A stretch of 33,619 nucleotides of DNA from Phycisphaerales bacterium. GTDB taxonomy: Bacteria; Planctomycetota; Phycisphaerae; Phycisphaerales; SM1A02. Under the pieces are notes generated by a model, which was not told the origin of the DNA, did no database searches, and was given only the letters and a program-made list of their open reading frames with translations. Location of the stretch: NCBI GenBank assembly GCA_012965315.1, contig DTSO01000048.1, positions 1 to 33,619 on the forward strand, read 5' to 3'. A program made the position numbers and the translations under genes. Below are positions 1 through 8,076 of the stretch, in pieces. How positions within the stretch are numbered: position 1 is the stretch's first letter; each line of letters begins with the position of its first letter.

Positions 1-1
1 C

Positions 2-868
2 CGACAGCGTCTTGAAGCATTCTCAAGATGCGATGCGGCATTACGAACAATTCGTAGAGAAACCATTACCGTTCTTCGTAGAGGCGATTTGTTCGATACA
101 AGAATTTTAATTTCAGATTTATCTTCTCGCTATGATGGAATGCAAGTGCAACGTGACGAGTTACTTATTTTTAATGGCAACTTGCGCGCAAACAAAGAAA
201 TAGATTTCAACGGCGAAGGCCTTGAATACGAATCGCAATTCAGAATTGAAGATGGTGAAGCTGGGTTAATCCTTTGGAAAAGAAGAGACCCAATCCTCGA
301 TGACAATCCAATCGGCGGAGGTGTTGCCACACCAATCGCTGAAGGAATTGTCTCTCTTCAAATTGAAGCATTTGATGGCGCCTCATGGTTTGGGCAATGG
401 GACTCTGACGAAAGTGGAATCCCAGAAGCAATTCGAATCACCGTTACTTCTACTGGCATGGAGTTAAACGATGTATCTACACGTAATGTAACTCTTCGCA
501 CAATCGTACCACTTGACCGAGTCCGCTCGCCGTATGACAAACTTGTTCTTATTGCACAGCTCATTGATGAAGAGCGGGTTGAAAACGGAGAATTAGACGG
601 CGATGGTGAAGGCGGTTTAGGGGACGGCGGTGCCGGCGCAGACGGTGGTAGTGATGGCGACGGCGAAGGTGGTGCGGGTGGTGAAGGCTCTAGTGGCGGA
701 AGCGGTGGCGGTTCGGGAACTGGCACAACTGGCGGCAAGGGCGACCCTGCTGGCACAGGCAATGACGGTAGCGGTGGCGGTGGCTCAACTGGTGTAAGCA
801 ACGCTGGCAAAGGCACAACAATTTTTGTTGATCCAGATGGCAATGAACACGAGATACCAAACCCATGA
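2..868 (+). CDS. gspJ: Type II secretion minor pseudopilin GspJ-like, 5'-truncated
   Basis: The frame is open from base 2, so the N-terminal pilin helix lies outside the window; 288 codons are visible. The first in-frame alternative start (TTG at 89) would cut into the fold, so I treat the gene as partial. The body has the GspJ pattern: a beta-rich segment reading 'EYESQFRIEDGEAGLILWKR', then 'EGIVSLQIEAFDG' and a Trp-containing 'ASWFGQWDSD..GIPEAIRITVT' strand. GspJ sits at the tip of the type II secretion pseudopilus with GspI and GspK. The C-terminus carries an unusual tail of about 80 residues, almost all Gly, Ser, Asp, Glu and Thr (bases about 590-815), ending in 'DPDGNEHEIPNP'. The stop overlaps the start of gspK (ATGA at 865-868), so the two are probably translationally coupled. 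The family call rests on pattern and on the gspK neighbour. Confidence 0.75.
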   Translation, partial: RQRLEAFSRCDAALRTIRRETITVLRRGDLFDTRILISDLSSRYDGMQVQRDELLIFNGNLRANKEIDFNGEGLEYESQFRIEDGEAGLILWKRRDPILDDNPIGGGVATPIAEGIVSLQIEAFDGASWFGQWDSDESGIPEAIRITVTSTGMELNDVSTRNVTLRTIVPLDRVRSPYDKLVLIAQLIDEERVENGELDGDGEGGLGDGGAGADGGSDGDGEGGAGGEGSSGGSGGGSGTGTTGGKGDPAGTGNDGSGGGGSTGVSNAGKGTTIFVDPDGNEHEIPNP

Positions 869-2166
869 TGCAACAACGAAAACATCATGGCTCCGTTATT
901 GTTCTCTCATTGTGGGCGCTGGGAATTGCTGCAATTGTCACTTCGTCAATTCAAGTTTTTTCGCATCGCCAATCTTTACTTGGCATCGAAGTGCATGACC
1001 GTATTCAAGCACGATGGGCGGCAAGAGCTGGTATTGAATCAAGCATCGCCGCAATGGCAGATCATACTGCTCGACCTGTTCCAAACAGTGCGTTTGCGTT
1101 GGTTGACAATCTCGACTTCATCTCAAAAGGTGATGCGGGAAAAGCAACATGGGATATACGTCATCACATAAATGGTAAAGACTGGACCGGTCCAATGGAC
1201 GAACACAGCAAGTTCAATATTAATTCTGAAAATAATGCGGTATTCCAACTTGTCATTGATGAAATCCTTGCATTCGGCGTGATGGAATCCATCCTCGACT
1301 GGATTGATTCTGATGATGAACCACGGAATTTAGGTGTTGAACGCGATTATTATTTGGGTTTAGAAACAAGTTACGAGCCACGGAATGGCCTTCTTCAATC
1401 TATCGCAGAACTTGAACTCATTGCCGGCGTAATGCCTGACGATGTTCGAGGTGAAGATTGGGATTTAGATTTCAGATTAGACGCAAACGAAGACGATGGT
1501 GGCGAAAGTCTACCGTGGGATGAACCAGATGAATACCTTGATGGTGGCTGGGCTTCTTTGCTCACCACATCATCCGTCAGTGGTGGTGCGACAGATAGCG
1601 GCTTCCCACGACTAAATTTAAAACGAGAAAATTCAGAAACACTTCAACTTCGGCTCGGTGTTGAACCAGCACAAGCAGAAGCATTACTCAATTTTGCAAT
1701 AAGTGACACCGCAACGCTTTCTACGTTGCTCACCCAGACACTACGCTCAATATCGGGTGATGCACAGGGAGTATCAAACTTAACTGATGACCAATTGCGA
1801 GTCATTTTCGCAGAAACTGCCCTCTTTCACCCCCACGAAGCACCTCCTGGGAAAATGAATATCAATACGGTTTCTTCTGAAATTCTGTACCGATTATTCC
1901 CTGAAAATTCAAGACTCGTCGAAGAATTGCTTTATCTACGAAACAACAACGCTGGGGGTATCTCAAGCCCCGTAGATTATCTTGAAATACCGGGGATCGA
2001 ACCGACAATGGTAGAGTTTATTTATAGTCTTTTTGACACCCGCAGCAATGTCTTTACTATTTCCAGTTTAGGAAAAGTTGAAGGAAGTGGCGTAGAACAG
2101 GAAATTATTGTTATCGTCGATCGTTCTACCCTGCCTGTGACGATACTGGAATACAGAGAACAATGA
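865..2166 (+). CDS. gspK: Type II secretion minor pseudopilin GspK
   Basis: 433 residues, longer than the usual 320-350 for GspK. The N-terminus 'RKHHGSVIVLSLWALGIAA' is a prepilin signal with likely cleavage between Gly9 and Ser10. There is no glutamate at mature position 5, which is the known hallmark of GspK among pseudopilins. The region 'MDEHSKFNINSENNAVF' and the later 'PGKMNINTVSSEILYRLF' followed by 'SPVDYLEIPGIEP' match the repeated 'KlNiN' and helix-hairpin-helix-like parts of the GspK family. An acidic stretch at about residues 195-230, rich in Asp and Glu, could bind calcium; that is inference. GspK caps the pseudopilus in the periplasm. It overlaps gspJ upstream and the GspL-like gene downstream by 4 bp each (ATGA). 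Confidence 0.88.
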   Translation: MMQQRKHHGSVIVLSLWALGIAAIVTSSIQVFSHRQSLLGIEVHDRIQARWAARAGIESSIAAMADHTARPVPNSAFALVDNLDFISKGDAGKATWDIRHHINGKDWTGPMDEHSKFNINSENNAVFQLVIDEILAFGVMESILDWIDSDDEPRNLGVERDYYLGLETSYEPRNGLLQSIAELELIAGVMPDDVRGEDWDLDFRLDANEDDGGESLPWDEPDEYLDGGWASLLTTSSVSGGATDSGFPRLNLKRENSETLQLRLGVEPAQAEALLNFAISDTATLSTLLTQTLRSISGDAQGVSNLTDDQLRVIFAETALFHPHEAPPGKMNINTVSSEILYRLFPENSRLVEELLYLRNNNAGGISSPVDYLEIPGIEPTMVEFIYSLFDTRSNVFTISSLGKVEGSGVEQEIIVIVDRSTLPVTILEYREQ

Positions 2167-4061
2167 GTACATCAACACCACATACAACTTCTACAAGTGA
2201 AAACGAGCACCAAACAACAATCCTTGTCGCACATCGAGTCGGCACGTTGTGGCGATGCTTAATCGCAGCAACCAACGAATCGAGCCCAACGGCACAACCT
2301 GAAATTCTTGAAACTATAGAAGTAGATTCAGACAATGCTTTAGAACAAGTATTGAAAGCAAAAGCGCCAACTACGGTGTATGCAATCCTACCAGGCGCTT
2401 CAACCATTTGCAGAACAACAACTCTGCCTGACATTGATGACGAGCAAATCTTTGAAGTACTTCGATTACAAGCAGAAGCAAAACTTTTAGGTCATACAAG
2501 TCCATTTCGCAGAGCCCTAGCACCACTAGAAGCCGCGGTCGGCGAAACAAATAGAGTCGGTCTCATAGTTGCTTGGCCAGAAAATTCAAAAAGCGAATTT
2601 CCATCATGCTTAGAAGATGCCTTTTATATTCCTGACGCTGCATCACTTGCTGCGTTAATAAATGGATTCAGGTCTACAGAACCAAGTGTTCTTGCAGACC
2701 CAACTGACGGCACCGTTACTCTTTCCATTTCGCACCCAAATGGTGCAGCATTACGAGCAACGCGTGAAGATTTCTCAAGTAAAGAATCGTTCATTCGTGG
2801 CATAGTTCGAATAGCACAAGAAACCGCTTCGATGCACAACCATACTGATGTGTATACGAATGAGATGACCACCAATCTACAACATGAACTCGATGCAAAA
2901 TACAACGATTCATTATTACTGCTTTTGCCAGACACTATTACGAGCGGTGCTTCAAAACGAGTTACTGGCGCACCTGCTGAAGATACTGTTTGGTGGAACA
3001 CATGGGGCATCACGGTTGGCGCTTTACTCGCAATAACAGGTCCACTCAGAACGCTCACGACGATGTGTCAAAAAGCACCCGAGTTAAATCCATCCTTTGT
3101 AGAACGAGTAACTGCTCGGCTTGAAAATAAATCTATTGCGGGTCGTCTCCTTATTGCAGCTGCATTACTTCTTGCAATCGGGCCTGCACTCTTTTCTGGA
3201 GTTCGTCTCGCCATGCTTGAAATGATGAATCCAGAAATCAGTTCACAATATGCAGAACTAATTGAATCTCGCAAACAACAAATTGTTTACAAAGAGCTTG
3301 GAAAAACTTCCTGGCCAATGACTAAAGTCATTGCCGACCTTACGAATAACATTCCAATCGGAATAGAAATTGAATCTTTTCGGATTGATATCGGTCAACC
3401 AATCTCCGTTCGAGGTCGAGCCATCAACGCGGATGGAAAATCTGCAGCAGAACTTATTGCTTTAATGCAAACTAATTTGCAAGGAACTGGCATTTTCAAA
3501 GAAATTACCTTTGCATATGACCCTGCGGGAACATACGGCGACCGTGAATTTGATCTTTGGGCGACAGTCACCGACCCACTGCGCCGCCCCCGCTACACAA
3601 AAGAACAAGACTTTGGCAAATGGACTCTTGCAATGCGCCAAGCTGGCATTGCACCAGAAGACGAAATTGTCGAAGTAACCAAGCCCAGAGCCGTTGAATC
3701 AGATGCATCGCCGATGCGAGAAGCAAACAACGAATCTATCCCGAATGATACGACTACTATTCAGACTATTGACAACCAAGGAGACCGGATTGGCTCAAGA
3801 TCAAGGCCAGTCAACAGCGACTCGGGTGGGGCTTCATCCCACAGTGGAAACCGCGGCGAAGATAGTCCAACAATGCGTGTGCCAGACCCAATTACTGCAG
3901 AACAAATTGCACTAATGAATCGCAACGAAACAATGATTGCCGTCAAAGACATCGCAGAAGCTAAAAAACGCGTTGGCAGATCGAACCCAGAAGTAAAAGA
4001 ACGCCTGCAAAAAGAGTTTCGGCTTTTAATGGATCACTTAAAGGAACTTCCAATTGAGTAA
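2163..4061 (+). CDS. gspL: GspL/PilN-like inner-membrane assembly protein
   Basis: 632 residues. Residues about 18-260 resemble a degenerate actin-like (PilM/GspL cytoplasmic) domain, including 'LPDIDDEQIFEVLRLQAEAKL', the PilM-type pattern of a proline start followed by a helix. A membrane helix lies at about 326-348 ('AGRLLIAAALLLAIGPALFSG'). It is followed by a coiled segment and a ferredoxin-like PilN domain (about 380-475; 'NIPIGIEIESFRID', 'GTGIFKEITFAYDP'). The last 140 residues are an Asn/Ser/Asp-rich linker and a charged helix not typical of GspL. In type II secretion, GspL links the cytoplasmic ATPase to the pseudopilus and GspM. The gene overlaps gspK by 4 bp and the next gene by 8 bp. 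The symbol is by role and position, because sequence identity to classical GspL is likely low. Confidence 0.7.
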   Translation: MSTSTPHTTSTSENEHQTTILVAHRVGTLWRCLIAATNESSPTAQPEILETIEVDSDNALEQVLKAKAPTTVYAILPGASTICRTTTLPDIDDEQIFEVLRLQAEAKLLGHTSPFRRALAPLEAAVGETNRVGLIVAWPENSKSEFPSCLEDAFYIPDAASLAALINGFRSTEPSVLADPTDGTVTLSISHPNGAALRATREDFSSKESFIRGIVRIAQETASMHNHTDVYTNEMTTNLQHELDAKYNDSLLLLLPDTITSGASKRVTGAPAEDTVWWNTWGITVGALLAITGPLRTLTTMCQKAPELNPSFVERVTARLENKSIAGRLLIAAALLLAIGPALFSGVRLAMLEMMNPEISSQYAELIESRKQQIVYKELGKTSWPMTKVIADLTNNIPIGIEIESFRIDIGQPISVRGRAINADGKSAAELIALMQTNLQGTGIFKEITFAYDPAGTYGDREFDLWATVTDPLRRPRYTKEQDFGKWTLAMRQAGIAPEDEIVEVTKPRAVESDASPMREANNESIPNDTTTIQTIDNQGDRIGSRSRPVNSDSGGASSHSGNRGEDSPTMRVPDPITAEQIALMNRNETMIAVKDIAEAKKRVGRSNPEVKERLQKEFRLLMDHLKELPIE

Positions 4062-4653
4062 TCAACTACAACAAGTATTAACGCAAGTTTCTACATGGTC
4101 TCGCGCAATGCAGTGGGCTTTTTGGGCTGGAGTATTCACACTCGCGTTCCTTGTTTGGGATGCAACCATTGCAAACATTGGCGCTGACTGGTCTGCACGA
4201 GCTACCCAAATTGAAATGCAAATTAATGAAATCAACAAACCCGTAATTCTGACTTCCAGCGACAAGAATAACATTTCTTCGTATGGAGAAGTCACTTTGC
4301 CACTTGCCAAATCAGATGGTACTGCAGACATGACTGAAGCAGTGCATCAAATATTAAGTTCACACAATGTCAAAAATGACGAATACACTCGAACAAAAAC
4401 CAGCCGGATGAAATCTGGCTCATTGCCTGGAATTGGAACAGCGGGGCAACAAATTGAACAAATAATCGGCGATATCCGATTTGAAGCAATGCAGGAAGAC
4501 ATTCTAAAAGTTATCTCAGCGCTTGAAAGTAGCCCAGCAATCAATGCTGTGTCTGATATTCGTCTCACTCGTAAAGAAGGACGGCTTATACGAGTTGACC
4601 TTGCCGTCGAAGCTTGGGTTGTTTCAAGTTCGAAGAAGAAAGGTCGAAGATGA
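4054..4653 (+). CDS. gspM: GspM/PilO-like inner-membrane protein
   Basis: 199 residues starting at a TTG (4054) that overlaps the preceding gene by 8 bp; an AAGGAA ribosome site lies about 9 bases upstream. There is one membrane helix near the N-terminus (about 20-38; 'WAFWAGVFTLAFLVWDATI'), a short coiled segment, and a C-terminal ferredoxin-like domain ('IIGDIRFEAMQEDILKVISALESSPAINAVSDIRLTR' pattern). That layout is typical of GspM and PilO, small bitopic partners of GspL/PilN. It probably forms a heterodimer with the upstream GspL-like product in the inner-membrane platform. The product ends in a basic tail (SSKKKGRR). The stop overlaps the next start as ATGA. The call rests on topology and gene order more than on motifs. 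Confidence 0.65.
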   Translation: MSNQLQQVLTQVSTWSRAMQWAFWAGVFTLAFLVWDATIANIGADWSARATQIEMQINEINKPVILTSSDKNNISSYGEVTLPLAKSDGTADMTEAVHQILSSHNVKNDEYTRTKTSRMKSGSLPGIGTAGQQIEQIIGDIRFEAMQEDILKVISALESSPAINAVSDIRLTRKEGRLIRVDLAVEAWVVSSSKKKGRR

Positions 4654-5252
4654 TTGACACTTCCAAACTAAAAGGTCCTCTTGGCTTGAGTATTCTTTCC
4701 ATTGCCGTACTTCTTGTTCTTGGAATAATTGGAATTTCGTCTATTGTTTCACCCTTGTTTGGGAGATCTAATTCAATGGTGAACTCGACAACTTCAAATA
4801 CGCTTCTCAAACAACACGAATCGTACATTGCGATGGATATTGCACGATTTAATGGACGTTCTGCCTTTTTCAAACCAATTAGAATTGCAGTTCCATTGCC
4901 ACCCCCACCACCTCCAATAGAAAACGACACACCAGAAGTTCCAGATACAATCATCGAACAGGGACCTCCTCCTGCACCTGCAAATTATATGGGGCCAGCC
5001 CTAATCGCAATAATTGGCGATGAAGCATGGTTCAAGGGCAGTAGCTCTGGACCAGATTCAGTGTTAAAGATCAAAATCGGTGAAGAGTCACAGGGAATCA
5101 AAGTTATTAGTACTAGCGCGCCTTCGCTTGTAACAGTGGAACACCGAAGAGGCATTTATCCAATACATTTGTTCGAATCTTCTGAAGATTTTTTCCGTGA
5201 AGAAGCACTTCCTCCCACTTCAAACGATTTCTTGCAAGAGGTCGAGGGGTAA
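4650..5252 (+). CDS. GspC-like inner-membrane/periplasmic protein with proline-rich linker
   Basis: 200 residues from ATG 4650, chosen because it overlaps the upstream stop as ATGA and has AAAGG upstream; an upstream TTG (4614) in the same frame would add 12 residues but lies inside gspM. It has a single membrane helix at about 10-33 ('LGLSILSIAVLLVLGIIGIS'), then a periplasmic region, a proline-rich linker (about 80-112, with PPPPPP and PPPAP), and a compact beta domain (about 113-180; 'YMGPALIAIIGDEAWFKG', 'LVTVEHRRGIYPIHLFE'). The order of membrane anchor, Pro-rich linker and small beta domain is that of GspC with its HR domain, or of PilP, both of which contact the secretin. It is the last gene of the overlapping block; the secretin gene follows after 220 bp. 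Sequence identity to GspC cannot be shown by eye. Confidence 0.5.
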   Translation: MIDTSKLKGPLGLSILSIAVLLVLGIIGISSIVSPLFGRSNSMVNSTTSNTLLKQHESYIAMDIARFNGRSAFFKPIRIAVPLPPPPPPIENDTPEVPDTIIEQGPPPAPANYMGPALIAIIGDEAWFKGSSSGPDSVLKIKIGEESQGIKVISTSAPSLVTVEHRRGIYPIHLFESSEDFFREEALPPTSNDFLQEVEG

Positions 5253-5284
5253 CTGACACTCTTCCCTCAGTTTTGACAATTTAA
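5243..5284 (+). terminator. Weak hairpin after the GspC-like gene
   Basis: Just past the stop codon the arms AACTGA (5251-5256) and TCAGTT (about 5267-5272) can pair over a 10-base loop, followed by only a short T run (TTTTGAC). This is a marginal intrinsic terminator or attenuator between the pseudopilus block and gspD. Confidence 0.2.
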
Positions 5285-5472
5285 TCCGTACATTGCCACG
5301 CAAAATGTCGCTTTTCTATTACTAGGAACGCTATTTTGCCGATGATAGTCCGATAGTTTTTCTTTTAAATTGATAAAGCAAATAGACGTAATATTCCCCC
5401 CATCATGACGTTATTCTCATCACCGGTTCTTACTTCGAAAGATGAACCAAAAGTAGAGAAGGAATACAAAAA
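5253..5472 (+). other. Intergenic leader before the secretin gene
   Basis: These 220 bases have no convincing coding frame. They are AT-rich with several TATA-like hexamers, for example TAATAT at 5389-5394 with TTGATA at 5370-5375. The spacing between those two is only 13 bases, so I do not call a promoter. The AGAGAAGGAA just before the GTG at 5473 is a usable ribosome site. This gap is the only break in the secretion operon and is the natural place for a separate secretin promoter. Confidence 0.35.
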
Positions 5473-8076
5473 GTGAGCATACTAAAAGTGGTACCAATAA
5501 ACCTAATCGCAATAATCCTGTTCTCCATTTCGGCCCTCGCGCAAGAGAGACCCGCGCCTGAGTCAGCGCCAAAAATAGAGTTGCCTTCGGCCCCAGTTGA
5601 AGTTGATACCACAGATACTGAGGAAGAAGTTGTTAGTACTGAGGAAAACCAAGTTACACCTGATAGTGAAACAACTCCAAGTTCAGAAACAGACGAAGTG
5701 GAGATTATCACTGGACCCGACGTAGCAAAAATGGTGCGCTGGCCACTCAAAGTAGAAATTCCAAGTGGAAAAGTTATTCTTGCATTCAACGATGTGGCTA
5801 TTGAAGACACCCTTGGATTTATTGCTCAAACAACTGGAAAAGTAGTCATCCCAGTCAGTGCCACTTCCCTTCGTGCAAAAAAAGTGACTCTAAGAAATAA
5901 CGAGCCTGTCGATCGAAGCGTTGCGCTTGACCTCTTGTTCCAAGCATTTAGATTAAATCAAGTTGGCGTTATTGAACGCGACGACATGATTATCATTGGT
6001 CCCCTAGATGCAATGCTTAGTGACATTGGTGATATTCCTGTACTGGGTGTGAATGATGATGTAATGAATCGCCAAGACCGAGGCACGCTGGTCATCAAGG
6101 TTTTCAGCATTGAACGCACAGAAGCCGCTGTCATTGGTGATCGCATCAATGAAATGTTCCCAGATTATGGTTCACTCACGGTTTACCCCGTTTCAAACCA
6201 AATAGTTTTGCTTGGCGATGTTGGTCTCTGCCAGCGAATTCAAGATTTGATTAACCAGCTAGACCGAGTCTGGCGAAGTGGCGAAGTAAAAACATTCCGA
6301 CTTAAATACGCTGACGCATCTGAAATAAGCACAAATATTCTTGACCTTTTTGAAGAATCAGGAACATCAAGTGCGAACAGAACGCAGGCCAACCGAAATC
6401 AAACTCGTGCTAGAACAACCACTACAACCACAAACTCCGAAAAAGTGGAACTTCGTTTAACCGTCAACATGCAACAAAACTCTGTCACTGTGCAAGCAGA
6501 ACCCGATGTTATGGAGGATATTGAAGAACTCATCATCAACGAATGGGATTTGCCTCGACCAACTGACACTAGCAAAATGTATGTTCTAGAGTACAGCGAT
6601 CCAATTAAAATCAGGAACCTACTCCAAGAAATTCTCGGCGATGGTAGTTCAAGTGGAGGCGGTGCTCGAGGTGGTCAAGCTGGGCGAGCAGACGTAACTG
6701 AAGCGATGAGTGGTGTGTATAGATTTGAAGCATACCCTGACAAAAACGCATTACTTGTTTTATCAAAGACAGAAGAAAGTTTTGCGTTTCTTGACTCCAT
6801 AATTGAGTCATTGGATATGCCAACCGATGTAGGTTTGCCTCGAATTATCGAGCTCAAGCACGCTGACGCTGTTTCGCTCTCAGAAGAAATCAATGCACTA
6901 CTCGCCGCTCCTGGAGTGTCTGCAACAATTCAACGCCCTGACGAAGGTCTCTCAGGTGAAGGGTTTGGTAATTCAGCGACTGCTACAGATAATGAATCTG
7001 GTGGACTTATGGGATTCCCTTGGCAGCAAGGTGGAGCAAATGCAGATGATCAATCACCCGAATCATCACTCATTGCGAAAATTCGCCTCGTTCCAATTGT
7101 GCGTCAAAATGCACTCGCAATTGTCGCACCTCCGGAATACATGCAACACATTCTCGCTGTAATCGAAGAATTCGACCGCCCTACTCGGCAAGTTATGATT
7201 TCAGCAACAATTGCTGCCGTAACATTAACCAACGATTTAGAACTTGGCCTTCGCTGGGGTTCTGGTGTGTCGGGTAGCGGTGAAAATTCAGTTGGCTTCA
7301 ATGGTGATATGACAGGCAGTATCGACAGCATTCTTGGTGGGTTATTCACAGGCGGCGGTGCAGTGTTTACTCTTGGCGCTGGCAACAACGTTGGACTTGC
7401 ACTCGATGCACTTAATCAATTAACAAATGTACGAATAATTCAACAGCCCCGTACATTTACTTCGGACAATAAAGAATCCATTTTCTTTAATGGTTCTGAA
7501 GTTCCAGTTCGAACAACTAGCAACACCACAAGTAGTGGACTCGTTGAAGGCGGTTTTGAATATCGAGATGTTGGCGTTATGCTCAATGTTCGACCAAGAA
7601 TAACAGCCCATGGCAATGTTGATTTGACCATCAATGTAGAACTTTCTGATCAAAATGGCACTGGCGTTGGCGACAACCCTATTTTCTCACGACGACAAGT
7701 TCGAAGCCAAATTCAACTTCGTGATGGACAAACTGTTTTGATTGGTGGCATCTTGAAAGAAAGCGAACAAAAAATTAAGCGTAAGTTCCCCCTACTTGGT
7801 GACATCCCAATCATTGGGGCACTCTTTACTTCAATAGATAACCAAACGATTCGCGAAGAGTTGTTAGTATTCATTACACCAACGATAGTCTCTACGTTAG
7901 AAGACAACAACGACAACTACAACCTCGAATACCTTGAGCGACTACAAGAAATTACGCTTCCAGTTGACGAACAGATTAAAAACATCAAATCAAGTGACGA
8001 TGATTTCCTTACCAACCGATTAAGAAATCCTGGGGCCGACTACAATTCAAATCATGACACGTCCGACAACAAGTAA
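5473..8076 (+). CDS. gspD: Type II secretion outer-membrane secretin GspD
   Basis: 867 residues from GTG 5473, with a signal peptide (about 1-23, ending SALAQ). An acidic, Thr/Ser/Pro-rich spacer (25-80) precedes an N0 domain at about 98-176 ('VILAFNDVAIEDTLGFIAQ'), N1 at about 205-266 ('YPVSNQIVLLGDV'), N2 from about 271 ('VKTFRLKYADASEISTNIL') and N3 repeats ('MYVLEYSDPIKIRNLLQEIL'). The C-terminal secretin beta-barrel domain has the family features 'VPVRTTSNTTSSG', 'EYRDVGVMLNVRPRIT', 'RRQVRSQIQLRDGQTVLIGGI' and 'FPLLGDIPIIGALF'. N-domain loops carry Gly/Ser or Asn/Thr-rich insertions. It forms the outer-membrane ring through which folded substrates exit. The 3' end overlaps the next lipoprotein gene by 23 bp, suggesting coupling. 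Whether it serves T2SS or a pilus-like machine is decided by the GspJ/GspK neighbours, which favour T2SS. Confidence 0.92.
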   Translation: MSILKVVPINLIAIILFSISALAQERPAPESAPKIELPSAPVEVDTTDTEEEVVSTEENQVTPDSETTPSSETDEVEIITGPDVAKMVRWPLKVEIPSGKVILAFNDVAIEDTLGFIAQTTGKVVIPVSATSLRAKKVTLRNNEPVDRSVALDLLFQAFRLNQVGVIERDDMIIIGPLDAMLSDIGDIPVLGVNDDVMNRQDRGTLVIKVFSIERTEAAVIGDRINEMFPDYGSLTVYPVSNQIVLLGDVGLCQRIQDLINQLDRVWRSGEVKTFRLKYADASEISTNILDLFEESGTSSANRTQANRNQTRARTTTTTTNSEKVELRLTVNMQQNSVTVQAEPDVMEDIEELIINEWDLPRPTDTSKMYVLEYSDPIKIRNLLQEILGDGSSSGGGARGGQAGRADVTEAMSGVYRFEAYPDKNALLVLSKTEESFAFLDSIIESLDMPTDVGLPRIIELKHADAVSLSEEINALLAAPGVSATIQRPDEGLSGEGFGNSATATDNESGGLMGFPWQQGGANADDQSPESSLIAKIRLVPIVRQNALAIVAPPEYMQHILAVIEEFDRPTRQVMISATIAAVTLTNDLELGLRWGSGVSGSGENSVGFNGDMTGSIDSILGGLFTGGGAVFTLGAGNNVGLALDALNQLTNVRIIQQPRTFTSDNKESIFFNGSEVPVRTTSNTTSSGLVEGGFEYRDVGVMLNVRPRITAHGNVDLTINVELSDQNGTGVGDNPIFSRRQVRSQIQLRDGQTVLIGGILKESEQKIKRKFPLLGDIPIIGALFTSIDNQTIREELLVFITPTIVSTLEDNNDNYNLEYLERLQEITLPVDEQIKNIKSSDDDFLTNRLRNPGADYNSNHDTSDNK

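Noticed and set aside
358-888. Proline-rich open frame on the minus strand
   Set aside because: It is the exact antisense of the glycine-rich gspJ tail; the proline content comes from GGN codons read in reverse.
5370-5394. TTGATA and TAATAT as a gspD promoter
   Set aside because: The spacing is 13 bases, too short for a standard promoter; kept only as a remark in the intergenic entry.
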